A model generated the notes under the pieces. That model saw only the letters and a program-made list of their open reading frames with translations, ran no database searches and had not been told where the DNA came from. 50,433 nt of DNA. Source: an uncultured Lachnoanaerobaculum sp. (GTDB lineage: Bacteria; Bacillota; Clostridia; Lachnospirales; Lachnospiraceae). This document shows, piece after piece, positions 8,507-15,239 of this stretch (positions are counted from its first letter, which is position 1; each line of letters starts with the position of its first letter). Location: the NCBI GenBank assembly GCA_916720285.1, contig CAKAQP010000001.1, forward strand, positions 1 to 50,433. The letters run 5' to 3'. The translations under genes were made by a program, and so were the position numbers.

Positions 8507-9016
8507 TTAATCCTCTAAAAATTTAGCAATGACCCAGTCTTTTTTATCGGTCTTCTTGAAAAACTTTGCTAATATAAATCTACCCAGATAATCTGATGCG
8601 AGCCCAACGATATTTCCCAGGATAAAGCAAATAATCAACATCTTCCAATTACCACCTGATGCAAAAGCACTAAAGCCGCCCATAAATGTGCAAGTTGCAA
8701 ATCTGGTCAAATCACAATGTGTGATATAGATGATAACTCCACTGAAAATTCCTGTTATCAATCCGTTAAACCATAGACTTCCGTTTACATTTACACATAG
8801 CCAAATGATTGTACATCCGATAAAAATACCTGCGATATTGCTGCATAACGATCTGATAAAACCGTTTTTTCCACATCCTGCTGCATAATAAGATGTACAT
8901 CCTGCAAAGCCTACCCACGTTGCTATCAGCGGACCGGCAAACATAGCCGAAATATATGTCCATAGACCACATACAATTATGTTTGATATGGTATTTGATA
9001 TAATAAATCCCGCCAT
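8507..9016 (-). CDS. DUF1097-family integral membrane protein
   Basis: This 169-residue hydrophobic protein has about five membrane segments and a charged C-terminal tail (about 150-169). Gly-rich stretches such as FAGPLIATWVGFAGCTSYYAAG and NWKMLIICFILGNIVGLASDYLG match the DUF1097 family, whose function is not known to me. It is the first gene after the MerR-type promoter and is followed by preT, so it belongs to the pyrimidine operon. I infer that it could move a substrate or product of the pathway (a pyrimidine base, beta-alanine, ammonium or propionate), but nothing in the sequence fixes a substrate. The start is supported by an AAGGAGG ribosome site 5 bases before the ATG. Confidence 0.8.
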   Translation of the reverse strand: MAGFIISNTISNIIVCGLWTYISAMFAGPLIATWVGFAGCTSYYAAGCGKNGFIRSLCSNIAGIFIGCTIIWLCVNVNGSLWFNGLITGIFSGVIIYITHCDLTRFATCTFMGGFSAFASGGNWKMLIICFILGNIVGLASDYLGRFILAKFFKKTDKKDWVIAKFLED

Positions 9017-9101
9017 ACTGTCCTCCTTTCCTACATATTTTATTTTTAAATGTTAAATAATTAACTATCATCTGTTTAAGAACTTATTTTATTCAATTAT
9101 T

Positions 9102-9132
9102 ATCTTAGAATATACAGCTATTGTATATTCAA
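9102..9132 (-). promoter_or_regulatory. MerR-type promoter of the pyrimidine operon (19-bp spacer)
   Basis: The -35 box TTGAAT (9127-9132) and -10 box TAAGAT (9102-9107) are separated by 19 bp rather than 17. The spacer is almost filled by a perfect dyad, GAATATACA-N5-TGTATATTC (9108-9130). Over-long spacers with a central palindrome are the hallmark of promoters activated by MerR-family regulators through DNA untwisting. The gene directly upstream encodes such a regulator, and the transcript would lead about 80 bases later into the DUF1097 gene. Confidence 0.8.
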
Positions 9133-9154
9133 GTTAAATTTTTCTGAATTTAAC
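9133..9154. promoter_or_regulatory. second perfect dyad abutting the MerR-type promoter
   Basis: GTTAAATT-N6-AATTTAAC is a perfect inverted repeat that starts one base upstream of the -35 box. It could be a second operator, for a co-activator or repressor, but in AT-rich DNA chance is also possible. Confidence 0.4.
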
Positions 9155-9358
9155 ATATATTTTATCTGTATTTCATTTTTATCTCCTATAAATTTATTAC
9201 TCAAAGCATAAATTTACATATAATTAATTCAACAAAAAGCAACTATAAGTCTTTTTTTGTGCATATTGCTATTTTTCGAAAGTAATCTTACACAATATCG
9301 ACTTTGTATTTTTGTTAGTTATGCCTATCACAAGTTTTTCTGAACAGATTTTTACATA
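9155..9358. other. intergenic stretch without a recognised gene
   Basis: This AT-rich DNA lies between the merR terminator and the pyrimidine promoter. The only coding-like signal is a four-codon ATG-AAA-TAC-AGA frame on the minus strand, near 9165-9180, behind a good AGGAG site. I see no RNA gene, repeat or longer frame with supporting features. Confidence 0.4.
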
Positions 9359-9388
9359 GCAAAAAAGCCTCCACCAGGTGGAGACTTT
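9359..9388 (-). terminator. intrinsic terminator after the MerR regulator gene
   Basis: The stem GTCTCCA/TGGAGGC with a 5-base loop is followed on the minus strand by six T residues. It separates the regulator's transcript from the pyrimidine promoter. Confidence 0.85.
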
Positions 9389-9418
9389 TAATCACAATAC
9401 CATTATATTTTATATAAT

Positions 9419-10276
9419 TTAGTTTCTCGGTTTTACAGGTACTATTATCTTTACAATATGCTGCTCGGTATTTGGCAAATCTACCGGTGAAAGCATAAAT
9501 CTTTCTGTTACAGGCCCGTCCACCATCAGCTCATTTTCTTCTATCCATCTTTTCAAAGAAATATATGTATGCACTATATCACTGTAATCACCGACATATA
9601 TAGCATTTGCGGCAAGAAAATTTCCAAATTTCTTCACTTCAGCATCTTTGATATCATTTTCCACCACAATGGAAAACTCTACCTCACAATCCCTGTGAAT
9701 GAATTGTCCAAACATTTCCGTATGATAAGACACTAGAATATCACCCTGGATATTCAGATTTCTTTCTTTTGCAGACTCTATAATATCAATCCATTTTTCA
9801 AGACTGACTTTTTCGTTCTTATAAGACTGCATCATGGTAGTTTTGCCAAATACATATACTTCTCTTTGCTTTTCAAGCTTAAATGAACTTTCTACATTGT
9901 AGTTATTACTGTTTTCAAGTATTCTTTGCGCAGATTCAAGCTTATTCTTTAGTGTAGCGGCTTCTTCATACTTTTTATTCAGCTCAATAATTTCATCTTT
10001 TATGGAGTTTTGTTTTTTTGTCACTATAAGTTCTATCTTTTGAATATCATCTTCTTTTAATATATTCCTAACTTCTTCCAGAGAAAATCCCAAATATCTG
10101 AGTCTCTTTATTATAAAAAGCCGTACCATTTGGTCATGACTGTAATATCTGTAATTATTGTTTTCCTGTCTGATACTTGGAACCATTACATTTATTTTAT
10201 CGTAATATCTTAAAGTCTTTATAGGAATATTACATATTTCCGATACTCTCCCAATAGAATAATATTTGTCTTTCAA
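9419..10276 (-). CDS. MerR-family regulator with GyrI-like effector domain
   Basis: The 285-residue regulator has an N-terminal MerR winged helix (IGRVSEICNIPIKTLRYYDK, about 7-26, then NYRYYSHDQM), a coiled coil at about 80-125 and a GyrI/BmrR-like effector-binding domain at about 130-283. The start is TTG at 10276, with a GGAGGG ribosome site 5 bases upstream; no ATG lies before the DNA-binding helices. It begins 36 bases after the lactate dehydrogenase stop, so it may share that transcript. The downstream promoter at 9102-9132 has exactly the architecture such proteins activate. I infer that it controls the pyrimidine operon and may sense a pyrimidine or pathway intermediate. Confidence 0.9.
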   Translation of the reverse strand: MKDKYYSIGRVSEICNIPIKTLRYYDKINVMVPSIRQENNNYRYYSHDQMVRLFIIKRLRYLGFSLEEVRNILKEDDIQKIELIVTKKQNSIKDEIIELNKKYEEAATLKNKLESAQRILENSNNYNVESSFKLEKQREVYVFGKTTMMQSYKNEKVSLEKWIDIIESAKERNLNIQGDILVSYHTEMFGQFIHRDCEVEFSIVVENDIKDAEVKKFGNFLAANAIYVGDYSDIVHTYISLKRWIEENELMVDGPVTERFMLSPVDLPNTEQHIVKIIVPVKPRN

Positions 10277-10312
10277 GTCTACCCTCCAAAATGAAACAAA
10301 GATGTCTCTATT

Positions 10313-11266
10313 TTATTTCTCTTCCAGCTCTTTATATGTAGCCCTAAGCTCCTCACAGGATTTTGCAAACTTTGCTTTTTCCTCATCTGTAAGAGAGAAT
10401 TCAAGTATTCTTTGGATTCCTGCACTGTTTATTACACATGGAACTCCAACAAATACATCGTTTTGTCCGTATTCACCACGAAGATTTGCAGATACTGTAA
10501 GAACCGAGTTTTCATCACCCAGTATAGCCTTTGTAATTCTTGTAAGGCTCATTCCTATACCGTAATAAGTAGCTCTCTTAGCTTCTATTATCTTATATGC
10601 AGCTGTTCTTACATCTTCTTCAATGCGGTCAAGCTCTTCTATATTCAGTTTGCCCTTTGATTCGGCTATAAGATCTGTTATAGGCTTTGTAGAAAGCATT
10701 GCATTTGACCACGGAACAAACTCGGAATCACCATGTTCACCTATAACATAGGCATGCACGCTTCTTGGATCTGCCTGTATATATGATCCAAGCAGATATC
10801 TAAGTCTTGCAGAGTCAAGTGCCGTACCTGAACCGATTACTCTTCTCGGATTAAACCCTGAAAGCTTATATGTAATCTCAGTCATTATATCTACAGGGTT
10901 TGTAGCCACAAGGAATATTCCGTTAAATCCGCTCTCTGTAATAGGGTCTATAATGGATTTAAACACTTCCATATTTCTCTTTAAAAGATCTCTTCTGCTC
11001 TCTCCCGGTGCCTGAGCCACACCTGCACATATTACGACAATGTCTGCATTTGTACAGTCACTGTAATCTCCTGCCCAGATTCTCATATGTGATCCTGAAA
11101 AAGCCAAACCATGGTTTAAATCCATAGCTTCACCCTCGGCTCTTAATTTATTCACATCTATAAGAACAAGCTCGTCCACAACATTTTGGTTTAACATAGC
11201 ATATGCGTAGCTCATGCCGACCATACCGCATCCTACAAGAACAACTTTTCTCTTATCATTTTTCAT
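10313..11266 (-). CDS. ldh: L-lactate dehydrogenase
   Basis: This 317-residue NAD-dependent enzyme interconverts pyruvate and L-lactate. It shows the Rossmann motif VGCGMVGMSYAYA near the N-terminus, LIDVN, the substrate-binding region ending in RRDLL, VATNPVDIMTE, and the catalytic GEHGDSE with its active His. I chose ATG 11266 rather than the in-frame ATG 18 bases upstream because an AAAGGAG site lies 6 bases before it. The gene overlaps the end of rlmB by 11 bases. Malate dehydrogenase is the usual confusion; motif and length favour lactate dehydrogenase. Confidence 0.94.
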   Translation of the reverse strand: MKNDKRKVVLVGCGMVGMSYAYAMLNQNVVDELVLIDVNKLRAEGEAMDLNHGLAFSGSHMRIWAGDYSDCTNADIVVICAGVAQAPGESRRDLLKRNMEVFKSIIDPITESGFNGIFLVATNPVDIMTEITYKLSGFNPRRVIGSGTALDSARLRYLLGSYIQADPRSVHAYVIGEHGDSEFVPWSNAMLSTKPITDLIAESKGKLNIEELDRIEEDVRTAAYKIIEAKRATYYGIGMSLTRITKAILGDENSVLTVSANLRGEYGQNDVFVGVPCVINSAGIQRILEFSLTDEEKAKFAKSCEELRATYKELEEK

Positions 11267-12011
11267 ATATTGCTCCTTTCGCAATCCTCTGTCTGACTAT
11301 CTCATAAGCCAATACACCACAGGCAACAGATGCATTGAGTGAATCAATATCACCGTTCATAGGTATAGAAGCTATGAAATCGCAATTTTTCTTAACGCTT
11401 TCACTTACTCCGTCTCCCTCATTACCTATTACAAGTCCGATACTTCCCGTCAAATCAATATTATACATCCTTTCGCCGCCCATGTCTGCACAAACAAACC
11501 ACATTCCTGCATCTTTCAGCTCCTGCATGGTTTTATTTATATTGGTGACTTTGGCAACAGGCGTATAATTAATTGCTCCTGCAGAAGCTCTTGCCACTAC
11601 AGCGGTAAGTCCTACGGCTCTGTGTTTAGGTATAATCACTCCATGGGCACCGCTAAGATTGGCAGTCCTTATAATCGCACCGAGATTATGCGGATCCTCT
11701 ATGCCGTCTAAGATAAATACAAAAGGCGGCTCATTTTTTTGTATTGCCTTTTCTAATATATCCTCTACGCTTGCGTACTCATATGCCGCAACTATTGCAA
11801 TAACTCCCTGATGCTTTCCGGTCTCGCTCATTGCGTCAAGTCTGTCCTTACCGACAAAATTTACATATGTACCGTGCTTTTTGGCTTCTCTTAATATTGT
11901 AGAAACAGTGTAGTCCTTCAAGCCGTCCTGCAAATATAATTTATCAACGGTTTTACCGCTTCTGAAAGCCTCTATTACCACATTTCTGCCTTCTATGGCA
12001 TTTTCATTCAT
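11256..12011 (-). CDS. rlmB: 23S rRNA (guanosine-2'-O-)-methyltransferase RlmB
   Basis: The 251-residue SpoU/TrmH-type knot methyltransferase has an N-terminal RNA-substrate-binding domain (about 1-90). The SPOUT domain carries ILDGIEDPHNLGAIIRTAN (motif 1), LVIGNEGDGVS (motif 2) and SLNASVACGVLAYE (motif 3), which form the SAM-binding knot. It methylates a guanosine in 23S rRNA. Its start overlaps the end of mrnC by 4 bases, as expected within the cysS-mrnC-rlmB operon common in Firmicutes. Confidence 0.95.
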   Translation of the reverse strand: MNENAIEGRNVVIEAFRSGKTVDKLYLQDGLKDYTVSTILREAKKHGTYVNFVGKDRLDAMSETGKHQGVIAIVAAYEYASVEDILEKAIQKNEPPFVFILDGIEDPHNLGAIIRTANLSGAHGVIIPKHRAVGLTAVVARASAGAINYTPVAKVTNINKTMQELKDAGMWFVCADMGGERMYNIDLTGSIGLVIGNEGDGVSESVKKNCDFIASIPMNGDIDSLNASVACGVLAYEIVRQRIAKGAIYEK

Positions 12012-12460
12012 ATAATCTTTACTCCGATATCATTATTTTCCAAAAATCTGTCAAGACCGATTTTGACAAGTTCAAGCGCTCTGTCAAACCGATTGTCCAG
12101 ATATAAAAAACCTATAAGGCTTTCAAATCCGGTAGCATATTTATAATCAGTCATACTGGCATTCTTTGCCATGGTATGCGGAGAAGAATTTCTTCCTCTT
12201 TTAAATATGGTGAACTCTTCCTCGCTTAACTCATCGCTTATAAGTTTTATAATCTGCGCCTGTGCTCCGGCTTTTACAAGAGAAGTGGCATCCTTATTGA
12301 GTTTATTTACCGGGCGGTTCCCACCTGATACCAGAATACTTCTTATAATAAGCTCATACACAGCATCACCTATATATGCCAGTACCAAGGGCGAAAATTC
12401 TTTTGCGTCCCTTTTTTCTATATTAAAAGGTTTTAGAAGATAATCTAAGATCTCTTCCAT
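12008..12460 (-). CDS. mrnC: Mini-ribonuclease III (MrnC)
   Basis: This 150-residue protein consists of an RNase III catalytic domain only, without the double-stranded-RNA-binding domain. The signatures are LVLAYIGDAVYELIIR (about 26-41) and, near the C-terminus, ATGFESLIGFLYLDNR with the second acidic catalytic site. Mini-III matures 23S rRNA precursor ends in Firmicutes. It overlaps cysS upstream and rlmB downstream, so the three are translationally coupled. Confidence 0.95.
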   Translation of the reverse strand: MEEILDYLLKPFNIEKRDAKEFSPLVLAYIGDAVYELIIRSILVSGGNRPVNKLNKDATSLVKAGAQAQIIKLISDELSEEEFTIFKRGRNSSPHTMAKNASMTDYKYATGFESLIGFLYLDNRFDRALELVKIGLDRFLENNDIGVKII

Positions 12461-13854
12461 TTAACTCCCTCTCTTGTATCTTCAAGTACAATACCTCTTT
12501 CAAGAAGGTCATTTCTGATCTTATCGGCAAGTGCAAAATCCTTGTTCTTTCTGGCCTGAGTTCTCTGCTCTATCAGATCCTCTATTTCGCTGTCAAGGAT
12601 TTCCGTCTTTCTTTCTGTAATAATTCCAAGTACATCACAAAGCGGCTCTATTATATTTAAAAGTCCGTTTGCATACTCGAGTGTAGAGTTTTCATTCAAT
12701 GAAGTATTTGAAAGCTTTATAAGCTCAAATATAGCACTTATCGCATCAGCCGTATTGAAATCATCGTCCATTGCGGCTACAAACTTATCCTTTAACACCT
12801 TTGCCATCTCAAGATTTGAGAGCTCGGCATCTGTAATTGGAGAAGAATTATCCTTTTTTTGAACATCCTTTAAATTCTCAACTCCTGTAAGAATTCTCTC
12901 CAAACTGTTCTTTGAAGCTTCCATAAGCTCTGCAGAGAAGTTTAGAGGACTTCTGTAGTGTGCAGAGAGCATAAAAAATCTTAATACCTGAAGATCGTAC
13001 TTCTCACTGATATCTCTTACTGTAAAGAAATTACCTAAAGACTTACTCATCTTTTTATTGTCAATATTTAAGAACGCATTGTGCATCCAATAATTTGCAA
13101 AGCTCTTTCCGCTTGCACACTCTGACTGTGCTATCTCATTCTCATGATGAGGAAAGATAAGATCCTCACCGCCTCCGTGTATATCTATCTGCTCTCCGAG
13201 ATACTTCTTGCTCATTACAGAACATTCTATATGCCATCCCGGCCTTCCCTTTGACCATGGTGAATCCCAGTAAGGCTCTCCGTCTTTTTTAGGTTTCCAA
13301 AGCACGAAGTCATTGCTGTCTTCCTTTCCGTCCTCACCGGTTACCTTAATCTCTCTGAATCCTGACTGAAGTTCATCTATATTCTTATGTGAAAGTTTGC
13401 CGTACTCTTCAAAGCTCTTTACTCTGAAATATACCGTACCGTCCTTTGCCACATACGCATGACCGTTATCGATAAGAGTTGATATCATCTCCTCCATACC
13501 GCCTATCTCTTCTGTAGCCAGAGGATTTTTTGTGGCAGGAAGCACATTCATTGCTTCCATATCTTTCTTACATTCATTTATATATCTTGTGGAAATTACA
13601 GATGCATCAACTCCCTCTTCTATCGCCTTATTGATTATCTTATCATCAACATCTGTAAAGTTTGAAACATAGTTTACATCATAACCTCTGTATTCAAAAT
13701 ATCTTCTTACCGTATCAAAGAAAATCATAGGTCTGGCATTTCCGATATGTATCAAATTATATACTGTAGGTCCGCAGACATACATTCTTACTTTTCCCTC
13801 TTCGATAGGTACAAACTCTTCTTTCCTTTTAGAAAGTGTATTAAAAATCTTCAT
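12445..13854 (-). CDS. cysS: cysteinyl-tRNA synthetase
   Basis: This class I aminoacyl-tRNA synthetase of about 469 residues attaches cysteine to tRNA-Cys. It contains MYVCGPTVYNLIHIGNAR (Zn Cys and HIGH-like motif), IDIHGGGEDLIFPHHENE (zinc ligands) and KMSKSLGN (KMSKS loop). The ATG at 13854 is preferred over an upstream in-frame ATG, which would add 26 residues overlapping the ispF C-terminus, because AAAGGA precedes it and family members start MKIFNTLS-like. It ends inside the start of mrnC. Confidence 0.97.
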   Translation of the reverse strand: MKIFNTLSKRKEEFVPIEEGKVRMYVCGPTVYNLIHIGNARPMIFFDTVRRYFEYRGYDVNYVSNFTDVDDKIINKAIEEGVDASVISTRYINECKKDMEAMNVLPATKNPLATEEIGGMEEMISTLIDNGHAYVAKDGTVYFRVKSFEEYGKLSHKNIDELQSGFREIKVTGEDGKEDSNDFVLWKPKKDGEPYWDSPWSKGRPGWHIECSVMSKKYLGEQIDIHGGGEDLIFPHHENEIAQSECASGKSFANYWMHNAFLNIDNKKMSKSLGNFFTVRDISEKYDLQVLRFFMLSAHYRSPLNFSAELMEASKNSLERILTGVENLKDVQKKDNSSPITDAELSNLEMAKVLKDKFVAAMDDDFNTADAISAIFELIKLSNTSLNENSTLEYANGLLNIIEPLCDVLGIITERKTEILDSEIEDLIEQRTQARKNKDFALADKIRNDLLERGIVLEDTREGVKWKRS

Positions 13855-13864
13855 AAAATTCCTT

Positions 13865-14407
13865 TTATCCTTTACTTTGGCATCCGCCGCAGCCGGCGCA
13901 ATCCTTTGAATCTGTAGACATATAAAAAGCATCTCTTACTGAATTCAACAGACAGACGCTGTGTGCAGATATACCGCTTTCATTTCCTGTAAAGCCAAGC
14001 CCCTCTTCCGTGGTTGCCTTTATATTCAATTGGTTTGGTGATATACTCAGTGTATCACATATCACTTCCTTCATCCTATCAATATGAGGAGCAATTTTAG
14101 GCTTTTGTGCAATAACAGTCGCATCTATATTTTCTATTATATATGCATTCTCGTCAAGTATATTAGCAACTTTTTTCAAAAGCACAACACTGCTTACATC
14201 CTTATATTCCGCTTTTGTATCCGGAAAATGTTTTCCTATATCTCCAAGTCCTGCAGCCCCAAGTAAAGAGTCCATTATCGCATGTAAAAGTACATCCGCA
14301 TCTGAATGCCCGAGAAGTCCCAGAGTATGCTCTATCTCCACTCCTCCGATTATAAGCTTTCTGCCTTCTACAAGTCTGTGAACATCATATCCATGTCCTA
14401 TTCTCAT
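13865..14407 (-). CDS. ispF: 2-C-methyl-D-erythritol 2,4-cyclodiphosphate synthase with Cys-rich C-terminal tail
   Basis: IspF is a trimeric zinc enzyme of the MEP isoprenoid pathway. The core is canonical: MRIGHGYDVHRL at the start (metal Asp8 and His10), GLLGHSDADVLLHAIMDSLLG and GLGDIGKHFPDT. The ATG at 14407 has a GGAAAGG site before it, giving 180 residues against a usual length of about 158. The extra roughly 20 residues end in KDCAGCGGCQSKG, four Cys/Gly-spaced residues that are not part of the IspF fold as I know it. The tail could bind metal or simply be lineage-specific. The cysS start follows 10 bases later. Confidence 0.95.
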   Translation of the reverse strand: MRIGHGYDVHRLVEGRKLIIGGVEIEHTLGLLGHSDADVLLHAIMDSLLGAAGLGDIGKHFPDTKAEYKDVSSVVLLKKVANILDENAYIIENIDATVIAQKPKIAPHIDRMKEVICDTLSISPNQLNIKATTEEGLGFTGNESGISAHSVCLLNSVRDAFYMSTDSKDCAGCGGCQSKG

Positions 14408-14433
14408 AATTACCTTTCCGTCTCTTCTATATG

Positions 14434-14463
14434 AAAAAACAGGCAAGTCAAAGACCTGCCTGT
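14434..14463 (-). terminator. intrinsic terminator after the HPr-like gene
   Basis: The stem ACAGGCA/TGCCTGT with an 11-base loop is followed by TTTTTT on the minus strand. It lies between the degenerate HPr gene and ispF. Confidence 0.8.
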
Positions 14464-14503
14464 ATGTTAAACAACACCGGTCAAGCCGGCTTATTTTAAA
14501 CTA

Positions 14504-14521
14504 TTTATGATATATCATAAA
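14504..14521. other. 18-bp perfect palindrome
   Basis: TTTATGATATATCATAAA is fully self-complementary and sits 5 bases after the HPr-like stop codon. It may be an operator for the following ispF transcript, or an AT-rich coincidence. Confidence 0.35.
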
Positions 14522-14526
14522 TATGC

Positions 14527-14769
14527 TTAAGCTATTTTTTCTATTCCCTTCATATGGTCATCTAAAAAAGCTTCCAATTCTTCGTTTTCACCTGAATATC
14601 TGACTGTCAAAACATGTCTAAGATCCATGCTCAGCACTCCTATAATAGATTTTGCATCAATCATAATACTGTTGTCATATAAATCCACATCAAAATCACA
14701 CCCGGTAGTAACTTTAACAAAGTTCTTAGCGTCTTCAACTGACAGAAGGCGGATTTTTCTTTCTTTCAT
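14527..14769 (-). CDS. HPr-like protein lacking the phosphorylatable histidine
   Basis: This 80-residue protein follows the HPr fold pattern: an early strand, the DAKNFVKVTTGCDFDVDLY region, MIDAKSIIGVLSMDL at the place of the Ser46 loop, then VRYSGENEELEAFLDDHM as the last strand and helix. The GLHARPA-type active-site loop is absent, so there is no histidine for phosphotransfer. It cannot be an ordinary PTS phosphocarrier. A regulatory role mimicking HPr (binding a kinase, CcpA-like regulator or enzyme I) is possible but inferred. It has its own promoter and a strong dyad just downstream of it, and a canonical HPr gene lies directly upstream. GAGGT precedes the ATG. Confidence 0.8.
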   Translation of the reverse strand: MKERKIRLLSVEDAKNFVKVTTGCDFDVDLYDNSIMIDAKSIIGVLSMDLRHVLTVRYSGENEELEAFLDDHMKGIEKIA

Positions 14770-14793
14770 ATCTATACCTCATTTTATAACATT

Positions 14794-14816
14794 GTATTTT
14801 GGACAATCCAAAATAC
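14794..14816. promoter_or_regulatory. perfect 10-bp-arm dyad at the start of the HPr-like transcript
   Basis: Arms GTATTTTGGA and TCCAAAATAC are separated by 3 bases. The dyad lies 7 bases downstream of the -10 box, at about +1 to +23, so a bound repressor would block initiation. It could also form an RNA hairpin in the leader. Confidence 0.6.
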
Positions 14817-14823
14817 TTGCAAT

Positions 14824-14852
14824 ATTAAACCATCAAATATAGGCAATGTCAA
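14824..14852 (-). promoter_or_regulatory. promoter of the HPr-like gene
   Basis: TTGACA (14847-14852) and TTTAAT (14824-14829) are separated by 17 bp, a good sigma-A promoter. Confidence 0.75.
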
Positions 14853-14884
14853 GTATGATATGTTACAAATAGAAAAATTATTTA

Positions 14885-15151
14885 TTATTTTTCACCAAGG
14901 CCTGACTCGATAGCCTCTACCAAAGTCTTCATTGCTTCCTCTTCGTCATCGCCTTCAACTATCAGATTTACCTCTGTACCTGACTTGATGCCTGCAGCCA
15001 TAACATTAAGTACGCTCTTTGCAACTATCCTCTTCTCACCGTACTCAATTATTATATCTGATTTAAACTTCATCGCTGTCTGTGACAGAACTCCTGCCGG
15101 ACGTAGGTGCAAACCTGAAGGATTCTTGATAGTAATTTTTCTACTTAACAT
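14885..15151 (-). CDS. HPr family phosphocarrier protein
   Basis: This 88-residue protein has the active loop SGLHLRPAG with the phosphorylatable histidine near residue 15, and AKSVLNVMAAG with the regulatory serine near 46. It would carry phosphate in the phosphoenolpyruvate:sugar phosphotransferase system or act in carbon catabolite control. ATG 15151 is preferred over an ATG 24 bases upstream because AAAGGAAG precedes it and it gives the standard HPr length. It is followed by a degenerate homologue, an unusual pairing. Confidence 0.93.
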   Translation of the reverse strand: MLSRKITIKNPSGLHLRPAGVLSQTAMKFKSDIIIEYGEKRIVAKSVLNVMAAGIKSGTEVNLIVEGDDEEEAMKTLVEAIESGLGEK

Positions 15152-15210
15152 AATAATCTTCCTTTCATATTTCAAGATCTTCTGATCATTGATATAAACA
15201 TTACTTTTTA

Positions 15211-15239
15211 ATTATAAATCAAAGTATACCAATCGTCAA
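15211..15239 (-). promoter_or_regulatory. promoter of the HPr gene
   Basis: TTGACG (15234-15239) and TATAAT (15211-15216) have a 17-bp spacer. The -35 box overlaps the queH stop region. Confidence 0.8.

Noticed and set aside
8766..9071. 101-codon minus-strand frame overlapping the DUF1097 start
   Set aside because: It overlaps a well-supported membrane-protein gene in another frame, and its Lys/Tyr/Met-rich sequence shows no domain.
9165..9180. Four-codon frame with a strong ribosome site upstream of the pyrimidine promoter
   Set aside because: It is too short to support, lies upstream of the promoter I assign, and a matching transcript could not be defined.
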